From the NCBI RefSeq assembly GCF_000463075.2, contig NZ_AVAQ01000010.1, forward strand, positions 1 through 59,643: 59,643 nucleotides of DNA. The letters are read 5' to 3'. The position numbers and the translations under genes were made by a program. The stretch is from Lactiplantibacillus plantarum EGD-AQ4. GTDB taxonomy: Bacteria > Bacillota > Bacilli > Lactobacillales > Lactobacillaceae. Shown here piece after piece: positions 43,341 through 52,214 of this stretch. Position 1 is the stretch's first letter, and every line of letters starts with the position of its first letter. The notes under the pieces are model-generated. The model saw only the letters and a list, made by a program, of their open reading frames with translations, had not been told where the DNA came from and did no database searches.

Positions 43341-46300
43341 ATGAGTAAATTGACATCAGTATCCGTTACAACTTTAGTTGGGGTAATTGCGACCGGCGCG
43401 GGGATGGCCGCAACAACGAATGCCAAGGCTGCCACCAAGCCGACTGACCATCAGTCCGCAACCGTGACGACCAGTGCGCAGACAATTGCACAAGCCCAAC
43501 AGAATGTCCAGCAAGCACAAGTTAACCAGGCAACTGCTCATCAGGCAGTGGCTGCGCAAGCCAATGTGGCCAAGGATGCCCAAGCTAAGCTCGACGCGGC
43601 TAAAAACACCTTGACAACTGCCACCAATCAGGTTGCTACGGCAACGACTAATGTGCATGCTGCCCAACAAATCAAGGATGAAGCAACACCTGAAAACATT
43701 GATAAAGCTCAAAATGCCGTTAAGCAAGCCGATTCAAATTTAACGGATGCGAAGACCGCACAAAGTAGCGCCCAAAATACCACCGATCAAGCCAAGACCG
43801 CTGTTCAAACCCAATCTAACGTTACCGACCAAGCACGTCATAATACCACCAGTGCCAAAGACACCGTTGCGACTGCTCAAAGCAACGTCGATACGAAGCA
43901 AGCGGGCTATGACGGCTTAACCGTTGAAAACCTTAAGAAAGAACAATCCACCGCGCAACAGTTGGTTAACCAGACGCAAGCGGCTCAGAGCGCTGCCCAA
44001 ACTAACGTCACGACTGCCAACAATCAAGTAACTAATACCCAAGATGCTGCTAACAAGGCGGCTCAAACAGCAACCAACGCGCAACAGACGACAGCGGATG
44101 CACAATCCAAACAAGCTGCTGCACAAGCGGAAGCTGACAAGGCCAACGCCGCTAAAGATGATGCTAAACAAAACAATGATGCAGCGATTGCACAACAAAA
44201 CCAAGCTCAAAAAGACTTGGACAACTTAGATGCAGGTAAGTTAACTCAACAAGCTAACGAAACACAAACTGCGATTGATCAAGGAAAGCAAAACATTTCA
44301 GACACGCAACAGTCGCTATCTCAAACAACAACCAACAAGGCTAATACGGATAAAGACGTTGCCAACAAAACAACCAGCGTTACCACAGCCAACAATGCAG
44401 TCTCTCAAGCCCAAAACAACGTTAACTCAGCAACCACAGCACAGAATAGCGCCCAAAGCACGTTAAACCAACGTCAACAGGCTGTTGCTGATTTACAAAG
44501 TCAGCTTGCTGCTATGCCAACACTGAAGGTTGATAAAGCGGGTTGGGAAAAGGCTGTTAACGGCTTGGTTCCGGGAGACCAAATTGTGGCAATGACTGAT
44601 GCGGAATATGAGGCTTATTACAAGAAGTGGGTTGTATATGGTCGGGAATTCCTTGGAGTGACCTATTTGAACAATCCGTTCAGCAGCACAGCACCAGACG
44701 ATAATACTAAGTTTACCAATATCAATCAATTAACTAAAAAACAGTACGAAGAGTTAGTAAATTATGCACTCAACATTGTCAATCAAGCTCGTCGCATTTG
44801 GCGCGGTGATAATAACGAATTGAAGACACAGACTATCGATATGATTCTTGCTAGTGATGCAGCACAAGTCTATTCTGATGAAAATGTTAATATTGCCGCA
44901 ACACCGACTCATCTTGGCTCAGAAATTGATGACATTGCAGCCAAGTACCATGTTGGAATCATCGACGATACAGGTTCATACACGTGGATGGGTGAGGAAC
45001 TCGGTGAGACCGCAATCAATAACGGTATCAAGGTTAATGGAACAATTACACTGGCTGAAATTAAGGAGCAACTATACGAGGATTTGGTATTGATGCTTTT
45101 TGGTGATGGTGGTCCAAATAGCTGGGGCCATTTTTACGCTTTAATGGGCGGTTCAAAGGAGTCAGACTCTTATCCAAATCAGTACTATATGGGGATTGCA
45201 TTTGACAAATTTGGCCACCTTCACTTAACTACTCGTGCTGACGCTAATATCCATGGGACGACTCCTGATACAACTCCAATTGCAAGCGCTCCAACCGTCA
45301 CACACCTTAAGCAAAGCTTGGCTACCGCACAAACAACTCAGAATACCGCACAGACTAACTTGAATAACGCCAAAGCTAGTTTAACTGCTGCCAATGACAC
45401 TCTTACAACAGCACGCCAAGAGGCAACTAATGCACAATCCGCACTAAACGCAGCAAAGACAAAGCAGGCGCAATTAGCCAACCAAATTACGGCACTTAAT
45501 AACAAATTAGCCAATCTAAAGACTAAGTTAGCGAACGATACAACCAGCCTCGCTAAGATCAAATCAGAATTGGCCAATTTAGCGGACGCTCAAGCTGCCC
45601 AACAAAAGGTCCTTGATCATGCTAAAGCTCGCGTTCAAGCGACCAGTGCGACCCTCGCCACTACGACTGCGAACGCAAACACTAAAGCTGTCGCCCTGAA
45701 GTCAGCTAACCAGACTTTATCAGCGGCTAAACAGGTGCAAGCCATCGCTGAAGGTAATGCACAATCAGCTGCAAATACCGCTAAAGAAGCGGTTGTCAAA
45801 GCACAAAATGCAGTTGAAGCGCTGACTGCTGCCAATCAACATGTTGTCGATGCCAAAGCACAGCTGTCAGCAATCACTGACAAACTCAATAACTTTGCTA
45901 GTTTGAAACAACATTCGTTGAATGAATTAACTAGCGCTCAAGAATTACTATCAACTGCCAAGACGCAATTGAAACAGGCTAACAATGTTCTAAACACGCA
46001 GCAACAAAAGCTCGACGTTGCCAACCATTCTCTAGATGCGGCAAAATTAGCGCTGGACAAGGCAACACAATTCGTAAATCAGCGCCAAGCTGAATACGAC
46101 GCGGCTAAAGCTCACTTATCTAAGCTGAACCATGCCGACGAAACATTGGCATCCGCTAAAGCAGCGTTAGAAGCCGCTAAGGCACAGCTTGCAAGTAGCC
46201 AGACAGATTACCAGACTGCTAAAGAGAATGCAGCAGGCGCCCAACAAAATCTTAAGGGTGCGCAAACCGTTGCGGCAAATGCTGATCAGTCCTATACGCA

Positions 46301-46706
46301 TGCGGAAAAAGTACTGCAGACGTTAAAGCTACAAGCTAGTTTGGAAGTGCCAACCGTTACTGAAAGACCACAACAACCAGTTGCTCAGGGAACTGAGGCT
46401 GTTGCTGATGAAGCTCAAGAGGATTCAGTACCAGATTCCCAATCGGTCATTGACCAAACTGGTACGACGGCAACGGTTACCAACATGGCATCAGAAGGAC
46501 GCAATAACGTGTCCGTTGAAAGCGGGGCAGCCAGTCTGACACATCTGTCTTCCCAGGCGCCAGCGCATCCAGCAACGGCAGCCACGTTGCCACAAACGGA
46601 TGAAGTCTCCGAAAACCGGTCAGCAGTGCTAGGGCTGACACTACTGAGTTTACTTTTAAGCGGACTGACACTTGGTCGCGTAAAGTCTAAGCAACGGTTT
46701 CACTAG
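43341..46706 (+). CDS. LPQTxE-anchored coiled-coil surface protein with SEC10/PgrA-like domain
   Basis: A 1121-residue wall-anchored protein. A signal peptide (cleavage near residue 30 after NAKA) is followed by an Ala/Gln/Thr/Asn-rich coiled coil (about 45-390), a globular domain (about 394-640, with YNQYYMGIAFDKFGHLHLT-like sequence) resembling SEC10/PgrA surface exclusion domains, and a second coiled coil (about 660-1010). The sorting signal LPQTDE (residues 1083-1088), a hydrophobic helix and a charged tail end it. The true start is the ATG at 43341, preceded by AAAGGAG; the frame opens 75 bp earlier. Likely role: adhesion or blocking of cell contacts such as conjugation. Confidence 0.88.
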   Translation: MSKLTSVSVTTLVGVIATGAGMAATTNAKAATKPTDHQSATVTTSAQTIAQAQQNVQQAQVNQATAHQAVAAQANVAKDAQAKLDAAKNTLTTATNQVATATTNVHAAQQIKDEATPENIDKAQNAVKQADSNLTDAKTAQSSAQNTTDQAKTAVQTQSNVTDQARHNTTSAKDTVATAQSNVDTKQAGYDGLTVENLKKEQSTAQQLVNQTQAAQSAAQTNVTTANNQVTNTQDAANKAAQTATNAQQTTADAQSKQAAAQAEADKANAAKDDAKQNNDAAIAQQNQAQKDLDNLDAGKLTQQANETQTAIDQGKQNISDTQQSLSQTTTNKANTDKDVANKTTSVTTANNAVSQAQNNVNSATTAQNSAQSTLNQRQQAVADLQSQLAAMPTLKVDKAGWEKAVNGLVPGDQIVAMTDAEYEAYYKKWVVYGREFLGVTYLNNPFSSTAPDDNTKFTNINQLTKKQYEELVNYALNIVNQARRIWRGDNNELKTQTIDMILASDAAQVYSDENVNIAATPTHLGSEIDDIAAKYHVGIIDDTGSYTWMGEELGETAINNGIKVNGTITLAEIKEQLYEDLVLMLFGDGGPNSWGHFYALMGGSKESDSYPNQYYMGIAFDKFGHLHLTTRADANIHGTTPDTTPIASAPTVTHLKQSLATAQTTQNTAQTNLNNAKASLTAANDTLTTARQEATNAQSALNAAKTKQAQLANQITALNNKLANLKTKLANDTTSLAKIKSELANLADAQAAQQKVLDHAKARVQATSATLATTTANANTKAVALKSANQTLSAAKQVQAIAEGNAQSAANTAKEAVVKAQNAVEALTAANQHVVDAKAQLSAITDKLNNFASLKQHSLNELTSAQELLSTAKTQLKQANNVLNTQQQKLDVANHSLDAAKLALDKATQFVNQRQAEYDAAKAHLSKLNHADETLASAKAALEAAKAQLASSQTDYQTAKENAAGAQQNLKGAQTVAANADQSYTHAEKVLQTLKLQASLEVPTVTERPQQPVAQGTEAVADEAQEDSVPDSQSVIDQTGTTATVTNMASEGRNNVSVESGAASLTHLSSQAPAHPATAATLPQTDEVSENRSAVLGLTLLSLLLSGLTLGRVKSKQRFH

Positions 46707-46739
46707 TCAGGTCTCAAAATAATCTTTTTAATTAATCGC

Positions 46740-46783
46740 ACAAACGAGGCTGCTCAGTAAAACTACCGGGCAGCCTCGTTTGT
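46740..46783. terminator. Bidirectional terminator after the surface-protein gene
   Basis: ACAAACGAGGCTGC (46740-46753) pairs perfectly with GCAGCCTCGTTTGT (46770-46783). It also serves the converging MarR gene at 46814. Confidence 0.85.
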
Positions 46784-46813
46784 TGTATTGAATCGAATCT
46801 TAAGACACGTTAA

Positions 46814-47320
46814 CTATTTCTGAAACTTTTTCAAATATCGACTGGCAAATAACTTATGAAATTTAACGCCCAAAGTCGGATTGGCCGTATCGATATCGGC
46901 ATACATCGCGGTCGTAATTTTATTCAATAGTGGAATCAACTGGTCGAGTTCGTCATCAGTCAATGCGTTGATGAAGGGTGGAACTTCCTGTGGTTCGGCT
47001 TGAAGCGCTTCACGACCGGCTGTCGTCAGGTTAACTAGGTTGACGCGCCGATCCTTAGTCGATTTAGATAACGTCACCAACTTACGATTGACTAATTTAT
47101 AAACAAATTCGCTCGTTGACTGCGGCGACATCCCGAGACGGTCGGCCAATTGCCGCTGTGACAAGTGGTCTTCGTCAGCGAGCGCGAGCAGAATCTTGCC
47201 CTGACCCTCAACGGCGACTCGGGGATGGGTCTGCTTGACGATATCATCATAGATTTTACTGAGCTGTTCATATTCAGCTAATTTACCGGAAACGAGTTCC
47301 GCCTTGATTTGATCTGGCAC
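46814..47320 (-). CDS. MarR-family transcriptional regulator
   Basis: A 168-residue winged-helix regulator: HLSQRQLADRLGMSPQSTSEFVYKLVNRKLVTLS followed by the wing KSTKDRRVNLVNLTTAG. The start is a GTG at 47320 with GGGATG upstream; the upstream ATGs are out of frame or quickly stopped. It is divergent from the ABC exporter at 47470, with the palindrome at 47432-47444 between. It is probably the local repressor of that exporter. Confidence 0.9.
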   Translation of the reverse strand: MPDQIKAELVSGKLAEYEQLSKIYDDIVKQTHPRVAVEGQGKILLALADEDHLSQRQLADRLGMSPQSTSEFVYKLVNRKLVTLSKSTKDRRVNLVNLTTAGREALQAEPQEVPPFINALTDDELDQLIPLLNKITTAMYADIDTANPTLGVKFHKLFASRYLKKFQK

Positions 47321-47394
47321 GGCTTTTCATCCCATTCATTGTTTTCTATTTTTCTTAAGTATACAACATTCTCCCAGTCCACATGATTTAATTG

Positions 47395-47444
47395 TTGACA
47401 AATTAGTCAGGCCCCCTTAGTATATATTTCGTCAGGGCCCCTGA
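47395..47444 (+). promoter_or_regulatory. ABC exporter promoter with overlapping operator
   Basis: TTGACA (47395-47400), a 17-bp spacer and TAGTAT (47418-47423) form a promoter. Just after it, TCAGGGCCCCTGA (47432-47444) is a palindrome with one central base, and TCAGGCCCCCTTA near 47407 is a degenerate copy inside the spacer. MarR binding there would block the exporter. Confidence 0.6.
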
Positions 47445-47469
47445 TTAATCGAACTAGGAGGTTAGGGAT

Positions 47470-48415
47470 ATGGTTAATCAACAGATTATTGAGGTTCAGC
47501 AGGTTCAAAAAAAGTTTGGTGATGAGTTAGTGGTGGCCGACGTTTCCTTTAATGTTCAAGCCGGCGAGATTTTCGGTTTGCTTGGTCCGAATGGGGCCGG
47601 CAAGACCACCTTACTCAAGATGATGACCACCTTGTTGCGGCAGGACAGTGGCACGATTCGCTTAAACGGCTACGATACCTTGACTCAGGCACGCGCGGTT
47701 CGTCAGCAATTTGGGTTGACTGGACAGACGGCCATGATCGACCAGGAATTGAGTGCACGTGAAAATCTGATTATTTTTGGTCGCTTGAACGGGCTGAATC
47801 GGAACACCGCTAAAGCCCGAGCAGATGAATTGTTGCGCGACTTTAGTCTTGAACATTCAGCACAACGGCCACTCAGTACGTTTTCTGGTGGGATGCGGCG
47901 GCGCTTGGATTTAGCAGTGAGTTTGATTAGCCGGCCTAAAATTTTATTTTTAGATGAACCAACGACTGGCTTGGACCCACGGACGCGCAGTGAAATGTGG
48001 ACGGCCATCCGTCAGTTAGTACGCCAGGGATCGACGGTGGTACTGACGACGCAATATTTGGAAGAGGCCGACCAATTAGCGGATCGGATTGCCTTACTGG
48101 ACCACGGCCGCTTGAAAGCACTGGGACCAGTTACGGCCTTAAAGCAGCAAGTCGGCGGGTTAAAATTGCAATTGGCACTGGCTCAAGCGCAGGCGACGCA
48201 ACCTGCACAACGGATCATGACTCAATTGACGACCCAGCCCGTCCAAGTCAGTGACCGGGACCGTCTCAGTACAATTGGCTGCAAACGATGCAACGCGGGT
48301 GACGGCCCAGATTCTTGAACGATTACAGCAAGCGCAAATTGAAATTGACCGCTTTGCGCTGGAGCCACCGTCGCTAGATGACGTCTTTTTGACCATGACG
48401 GTCGCCAAAAATTAA
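47470..48415 (+). pseudogene. ABC transporter ATP-binding protein, frameshifted near 48268
   Basis: The ATPase reads normally for about 265 codons: Walker A GPNGAGKTT, signature FSGGMRRRLDLAV, Walker B LFLDEPTTGLD. Near 48268-48271 the frame breaks: the current frame ends RLSTIGCKRCNAGDGPDS at 48318, while the next frame continues VQLAANDATRVTAQILERLQ and ends DVFLTMTVAKN at 48415, six bases before AAGGAG of the permease. A 2-bp deletion or 1-bp insertion in CAGTACAA explains this. The catalytic core is complete, so the truncated protein may still work. Related to DrrA/daunorubicin-type ATPases. Confidence 0.8.
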
Positions 48416-48428
48416 GGAGATGACAGTG

Positions 48429-49202
48429 ATGCAAGTCACGATTCGTAAACATGTGATGGGAGATATCCTGACGATGGCCCATCGAAACTTACTTAAAACG
48501 ATTCATAATCCAGATAACATGAGTGATGTTGTCTTTCAGCCGGTGATTTTCACCCTATTATTCGGTTATTTATTTGGTGGTGTCATTGCGGGCAGCGTCC
48601 ACGCTTATTTACCGATGCTGGTGTCAGGTATCCTGGTTCAGAGTATTTTAAACGCCGCGTCCGGCTCCGGTCAACAGTTGCGTGAAGATATCAACGCGGG
48701 GGTCTTTGACCGGTTTAAGACGTTGCCGATTGCCCCCATCGTGCCGCTCGCTGGCCAACTAGTTGGTGACATTTTTCGTTTGTTGTTATCAGGGGCCATG
48801 GCCTTGGCGACTGCGTTTGTAATGGGCTGGCGACCGACTGTGGGACCACTGGCACTCTTAGCTGCATTGGGGTTAGCGGTCTTCATCGGTTGGGCGACGT
48901 CGTGGATTTTCGCCTTAGTTGGTTTATTAGTGAAAAACGCGGCCCTGATTGGTAGTCTGTCAATGATTATCATTTTAGTGCTGACGTTCCTGTCGAACGC
49001 ATTTATTCCTACCAAGACGTTACCGAAACTGTTGCAACCAATCGTCAAGGCGAATCCTGTTAGCTTGACGATTACGGCGATTCGATCGGTGTTGCGTACG
49101 GGTCAATGGACGAGTGCGACAACATGGGTGGGCGTGAGTGGCATCATCATGATTTTGATTTTTATGCCGTTAACGGTCCTGGTCTATCAGCGCCGCGGTT
49201 AA
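48429..49202 (+). CDS. ABC-2 type transporter permease (DrrB-like)
   Basis: A 257-residue membrane protein with six predicted helices. Segments NLLKTIHNPDNMSDVVFQPVIFTLLFGYLFGG and GVFDRFKTLPIAPIVPLAGQLVGD match the drug-exporter permease family DrrB/NodJ. AAGGAG at 48414-48419 is followed directly by an ATG at 48420 that is too close, so the ATG at 48429 is preferred. Its partner ATPase is the frameshifted gene directly upstream, and the unit is controlled by the divergent MarR protein. Confidence 0.87.
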   Translation: MQVTIRKHVMGDILTMAHRNLLKTIHNPDNMSDVVFQPVIFTLLFGYLFGGVIAGSVHAYLPMLVSGILVQSILNAASGSGQQLREDINAGVFDRFKTLPIAPIVPLAGQLVGDIFRLLLSGAMALATAFVMGWRPTVGPLALLAALGLAVFIGWATSWIFALVGLLVKNAALIGSLSMIIILVLTFLSNAFIPTKTLPKLLQPIVKANPVSLTITAIRSVLRTGQWTSATTWVGVSGIIMILIFMPLTVLVYQRRG

Positions 49203-49411
49203 TCTAAAAGCAGCCAATAACTGCCAGACGATCACAGGACAGTGCCTTCACAGGCAAGTGGGCAGCGCCGCGCGGCTGGTCAATTTACACGCTGAATTAC
49301 GCCGTATGTGAAAAAACAGCAGCCGGTTGGTCGTGATTTTAGCTCTGCGGTCGGTCATCGCCCTCGTGCTTAACCCGTTGTTGACGTATGATTAAAGATA
49401 GAGGTGATGAG

Positions 49412-49771
49412 ATGAACGCGCAAGCAGTTTTTAAACTAGTCGCTGACCGCTATCAGACGACGCCAGCTTATCTGTGGCAGCGATACCCAGATTATGCAGT
49501 CTTGCGGCATGCGGATAATCAGAAGTGGTACGGGTTGGTGATGGCCGTGAGCAAATCCGATTTAGGCCTAGCCCCTGGTGATGAGACGTTGGTAGAAGTC
49601 TTAGACGTCAAGCTGAATCCCGAAGATGTCGAATTGTTACAATCGGAGCCAGCTTATTTGCCAGCTTACCACATGAATAAGCGCCACTGGATTGCCGTAC
49701 AGCTGGAACAGGTTGAACCGGCAATCGTTGAACGGTTACTGGCGACGAGCTATCAGTTAACAGCCAAATAA
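49412..49771 (+). CDS. MmcQ/YjbR-family protein
   Basis: A 119-residue small protein with the YjbR fold: YPDYAVLRHADNQKWYGLVMAV and LNPEDVELLQSEPAYLPAYHMNKRHWIAVQLE. The family is described as DNA-binding-like, without a clear role. The frame opens 24 bp earlier, but the ATG at 49412 has GAGGTGATGAG upstream and starts the family sequence. It stands alone between the permease and a terminator. Confidence 0.85.
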   Translation: MNAQAVFKLVADRYQTTPAYLWQRYPDYAVLRHADNQKWYGLVMAVSKSDLGLAPGDETLVEVLDVKLNPEDVELLQSEPAYLPAYHMNKRHWIAVQLEQVEPAIVERLLATSYQLTAK

Positions 49772-49817
49772 GACGCCTGGTGTCCTTCAGCACCAATTAA
49801 CAGTACCCAGACGATCG

Positions 49818-49870
49818 AAAAATGCACGCAACTTATCGTCATCACAGACTGACAAGTTGCGTGCATTTTT
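49818..49870. terminator. Bidirectional terminator
   Basis: AAAAATGCACGCAACTT (49818-49834) pairs perfectly with AAGTTGCGTGCATTTTT (49854-49870). It separates two converging genes. Confidence 0.92.
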
Positions 49871-49887
49871 GAATTAACCGTATTCAT

Positions 49888-51072
49888 TTAACGAATTGTC
49901 GGCGCATATCGGGGCGTGATTTGTTGCTCATGGCGCCAATAAGCGATGATCAGCAGGATAATAATCAACACTTGCATCGATGACAGAACAAAATCAGTTA
50001 GGCCGTAAGCCAGAATAATCGGCACGGTCATCATAAAGTAGCGCAAGTTGGGTTGGCGATATTGGTGCCAATACTTGGTTAGATGCCAGCCGCTACTGAT
50101 GACGAGCGTGATAAAGCCAACGCCACCCAAAATGCCAAATGAGGCCAGTAACATCAAGAAAATGTCGTGAGCGTGAGGGACGTAGGTGCCAGTCATTTGA
50201 AAATATCGGCGGGCAAAGCCGAAGTAAGTCACCCCAAGGACTGGGGCCTGCTTAAAGACATCAAAGCTATTTTGCCAAATGGTGATGCGACTCTGGAGTG
50301 CTGTCCAAGTCGAAGCGCTGCGTGGGAAAACTTCCCAGAGCGTGACGCAGCCGACTGCCAGTAATCCGGTGATCAAGACGCGATGGAAAATTTGATAAGC
50401 GGTCACGATCAATAAAGCAATCATGAGCACGAGTCCGGTCCGTGATTTGGTCTGGTAGATGCCAATGCAAAGTAAACCCGCGGCTGCCCAATTAATTGCC
50501 GGCCACCGGGTAAGCGGATGATTGGTCGGGCGACTGAGCTGGGTCATCAGCAGGCCAAGCGCAATCAGTAATAAGCAACAGGCATCATTGGGATTATAGG
50601 CCGAACCAAATAACCGATTCTGATTCGCGGCATAGCCCCATAACAAGTCTCCCAACAAGAATTTGAGCCAATTGGGAAGTGTGAGAATTTGGTTGAGCCA
50701 ATGAAAGACAAACCCACTAATTGTAATATACAAGCCAAACTGAATGATAAACCGGCGTAGTTCGTGCCAAGCAATTAATTCACTCGATTCACGGCATAAC
50801 AGCCACAAATTGACTAATACAAATAACATCAATCCGGATAAGAGCACGCCGCGATAATCGCGATGATTAAGGTTGAGTGCCGTCACTCCCATCAGTAGCA
50901 GGATGAAGCCTAATAACGGGTCGTGCTTGCTAAAGGTGCGAGGATGTTTGAGTAGCGCTAACCATTGCCACCGACTTAGATAAACGAGCCAACCAATACC
51001 GACGGGCGGTAGGATGGCTAACAATTTAAGACCAGTCAGGAACGGAGACGCTACCGCAAAACGTTTTTGCAT
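49888..51072 (-). CDS. O-antigen ligase/polymerase-like membrane protein
   Basis: A 394-residue protein with about eleven hydrophobic helices. A large extracytoplasmic region with the YNPNDACCLLLIALGLL segment and TKSRTGLVLM fits the Wzy_C/O-antigen ligase family, which polymerises or transfers polysaccharide repeats in the envelope. No glycosyltransferase genes are beside it, so its target glycan is unclear. The start ATG at 51072 is the only good one. Confidence 0.8.
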   Translation of the reverse strand: MQKRFAVASPFLTGLKLLAILPPVGIGWLVYLSRWQWLALLKHPRTFSKHDPLLGFILLLMGVTALNLNHRDYRGVLLSGLMLFVLVNLWLLCRESSELIAWHELRRFIIQFGLYITISGFVFHWLNQILTLPNWLKFLLGDLLWGYAANQNRLFGSAYNPNDACCLLLIALGLLMTQLSRPTNHPLTRWPAINWAAAGLLCIGIYQTKSRTGLVLMIALLIVTAYQIFHRVLITGLLAVGCVTLWEVFPRSASTWTALQSRITIWQNSFDVFKQAPVLGVTYFGFARRYFQMTGTYVPHAHDIFLMLLASFGILGGVGFITLVISSGWHLTKYWHQYRQPNLRYFMMTVPIILAYGLTDFVLSSMQVLIIILLIIAYWRHEQQITPRYAPTIR

Positions 51073-51506
51073 GATTGATCAAACTTTCTCTCATTAAATA
51101 GTACGCCAGTTACCGATGTGACGTGACTTTATTATGGCACGGTCAACCGGATGGCATAACGCGGTTAATGAAAAATTAGTCATTTTGCACAGAACTTAGT
51201 AATTTTCATGAAAAATTAACCACATGAAGCCGTATTCATGATGAAGCATGGTAAAATATGGATAGTGAATTAGAAGTCGCATTGTGCGTGCTGAAATGAC
51301 GTGAACGCTGATTGAAGTTTGATGGGATTCAAATAAAGTCAGTGTGCTTGCTTGGACGATTGGAAACGGCACAATCGCCTTTCATAATTAAGACAAGCCA
51401 GACGCGTACAATGCATCTAAAATAAATCAAATTGGGTGACGTGGTCGGTCAATCAGTGTAGTCTTGCCGATTGATGGCCCGTGGCCGTTAATAAGGGGAG
51501 TTGCCT
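51073..51506. other. Intergenic stretch upstream of trmK, no gene seen
   Basis: About 430 bp. The left part is the divergent promoter region of the O-antigen-ligase-like gene. No RNA motif or coding frame is recognised. It marks the right-hand junction of the accessory block with the core genes. Confidence 0.5.
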
Positions 51507-52214
51507 GTGGACGCAAAACAATTGTCACAACGATTAGCCACGGTTGGTGCGTTTGTCCAACCGGGGGCGCGGGTGGCCGATATTGGTTCGGACCATGCCT
51601 ATTTGCCCGCTAACTTAGCTTTAAATCATCAAATCAGTTACGGTGTCGCGGGTGAAGTCGTACGGGGGCCGTTCGAAAACGCCCAACGGGAAATTCAAAA
51701 GTTGGGCTTAGAAGATCAGTTAGTCGCCCGTTTGGCCGATGGCTTGGCGGCGATTCAACCTGAAGATCAGATTGATACCGTGACGATTGCTGGTATGGGT
51801 GGTCCACTGATTCGCCATATCTTAGAACAAGGGACCACACAACTCGCTGGGGTCCAACGGCTGGTACTCGAACCAAACGTTGGTGAAGCCACAGTGCGCG
51901 ACTGGCTTGCGGCCAACCAGTTTGAAATTACCGCCGAGCGCATCTTGGCTGAAGATGGGCATACGTATGAGGTGATTTGTGCTGACCGGGTGACTCATCC
52001 GGTATCGTATACACCGGCTGAGCAATTGTTTGGCCCATTCTTACTCGCGGAAAAATCGCCAGTATTTATCGCCAAGTGGCAGCGCGAATTACAACGGGTC
52101 CAACATGCAGTAGAACAAATGCAACAAGCTAAGGTCGCGCCAACTGAACATTTGGCGGCAGCGACGGTTAAAATTAAGTTAATTGAAGGAGTCTTAACGG
52201 ATGCAGGCAAGTGA
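51507..52214 (+). CDS. trmK: tRNA (adenine(22)-N1)-methyltransferase TrmK
   Basis: A 235-residue SAM-dependent methyltransferase that modifies A22 of tRNAs. The SAM motif VADIGSDHAYLP lies near residues 24-35, and TVTIAGMGGPLIRHIL follows the catalytic part. TTG at 51501 is in frame, but GTG at 51507 has GGGGAG six bases upstream. It overlaps the next gene by 14 bp. In most Firmicutes it directly follows rpoD; here rpoD is about 39.5 kb away. Confidence 0.93.
   Translation: MDAKQLSQRLATVGAFVQPGARVADIGSDHAYLPANLALNHQISYGVAGEVVRGPFENAQREIQKLGLEDQLVARLADGLAAIQPEDQIDTVTIAGMGGPLIRHILEQGTTQLAGVQRLVLEPNVGEATVRDWLAANQFEITAERILAEDGHTYEVICADRVTHPVSYTPAEQLFGPFLLAEKSPVFIAKWQRELQRVQHAVEQMQQAKVAPTEHLAAATVKIKLIEGVLTDAGK

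Noticed and set aside
43374-45835. Several long frames antisense to the surface-protein gene
   Set aside because: They arise from the low-complexity Ala/Gln/Thr/Asn coding repeat and encode no plausible protein.
43500-46330. Repeat-rich DNA as a possible CRISPR or satellite array
   Set aside because: The repetition is at protein level (coiled coil); there are no regular repeats with unique spacers, and no CRISPR array is seen anywhere in the window.
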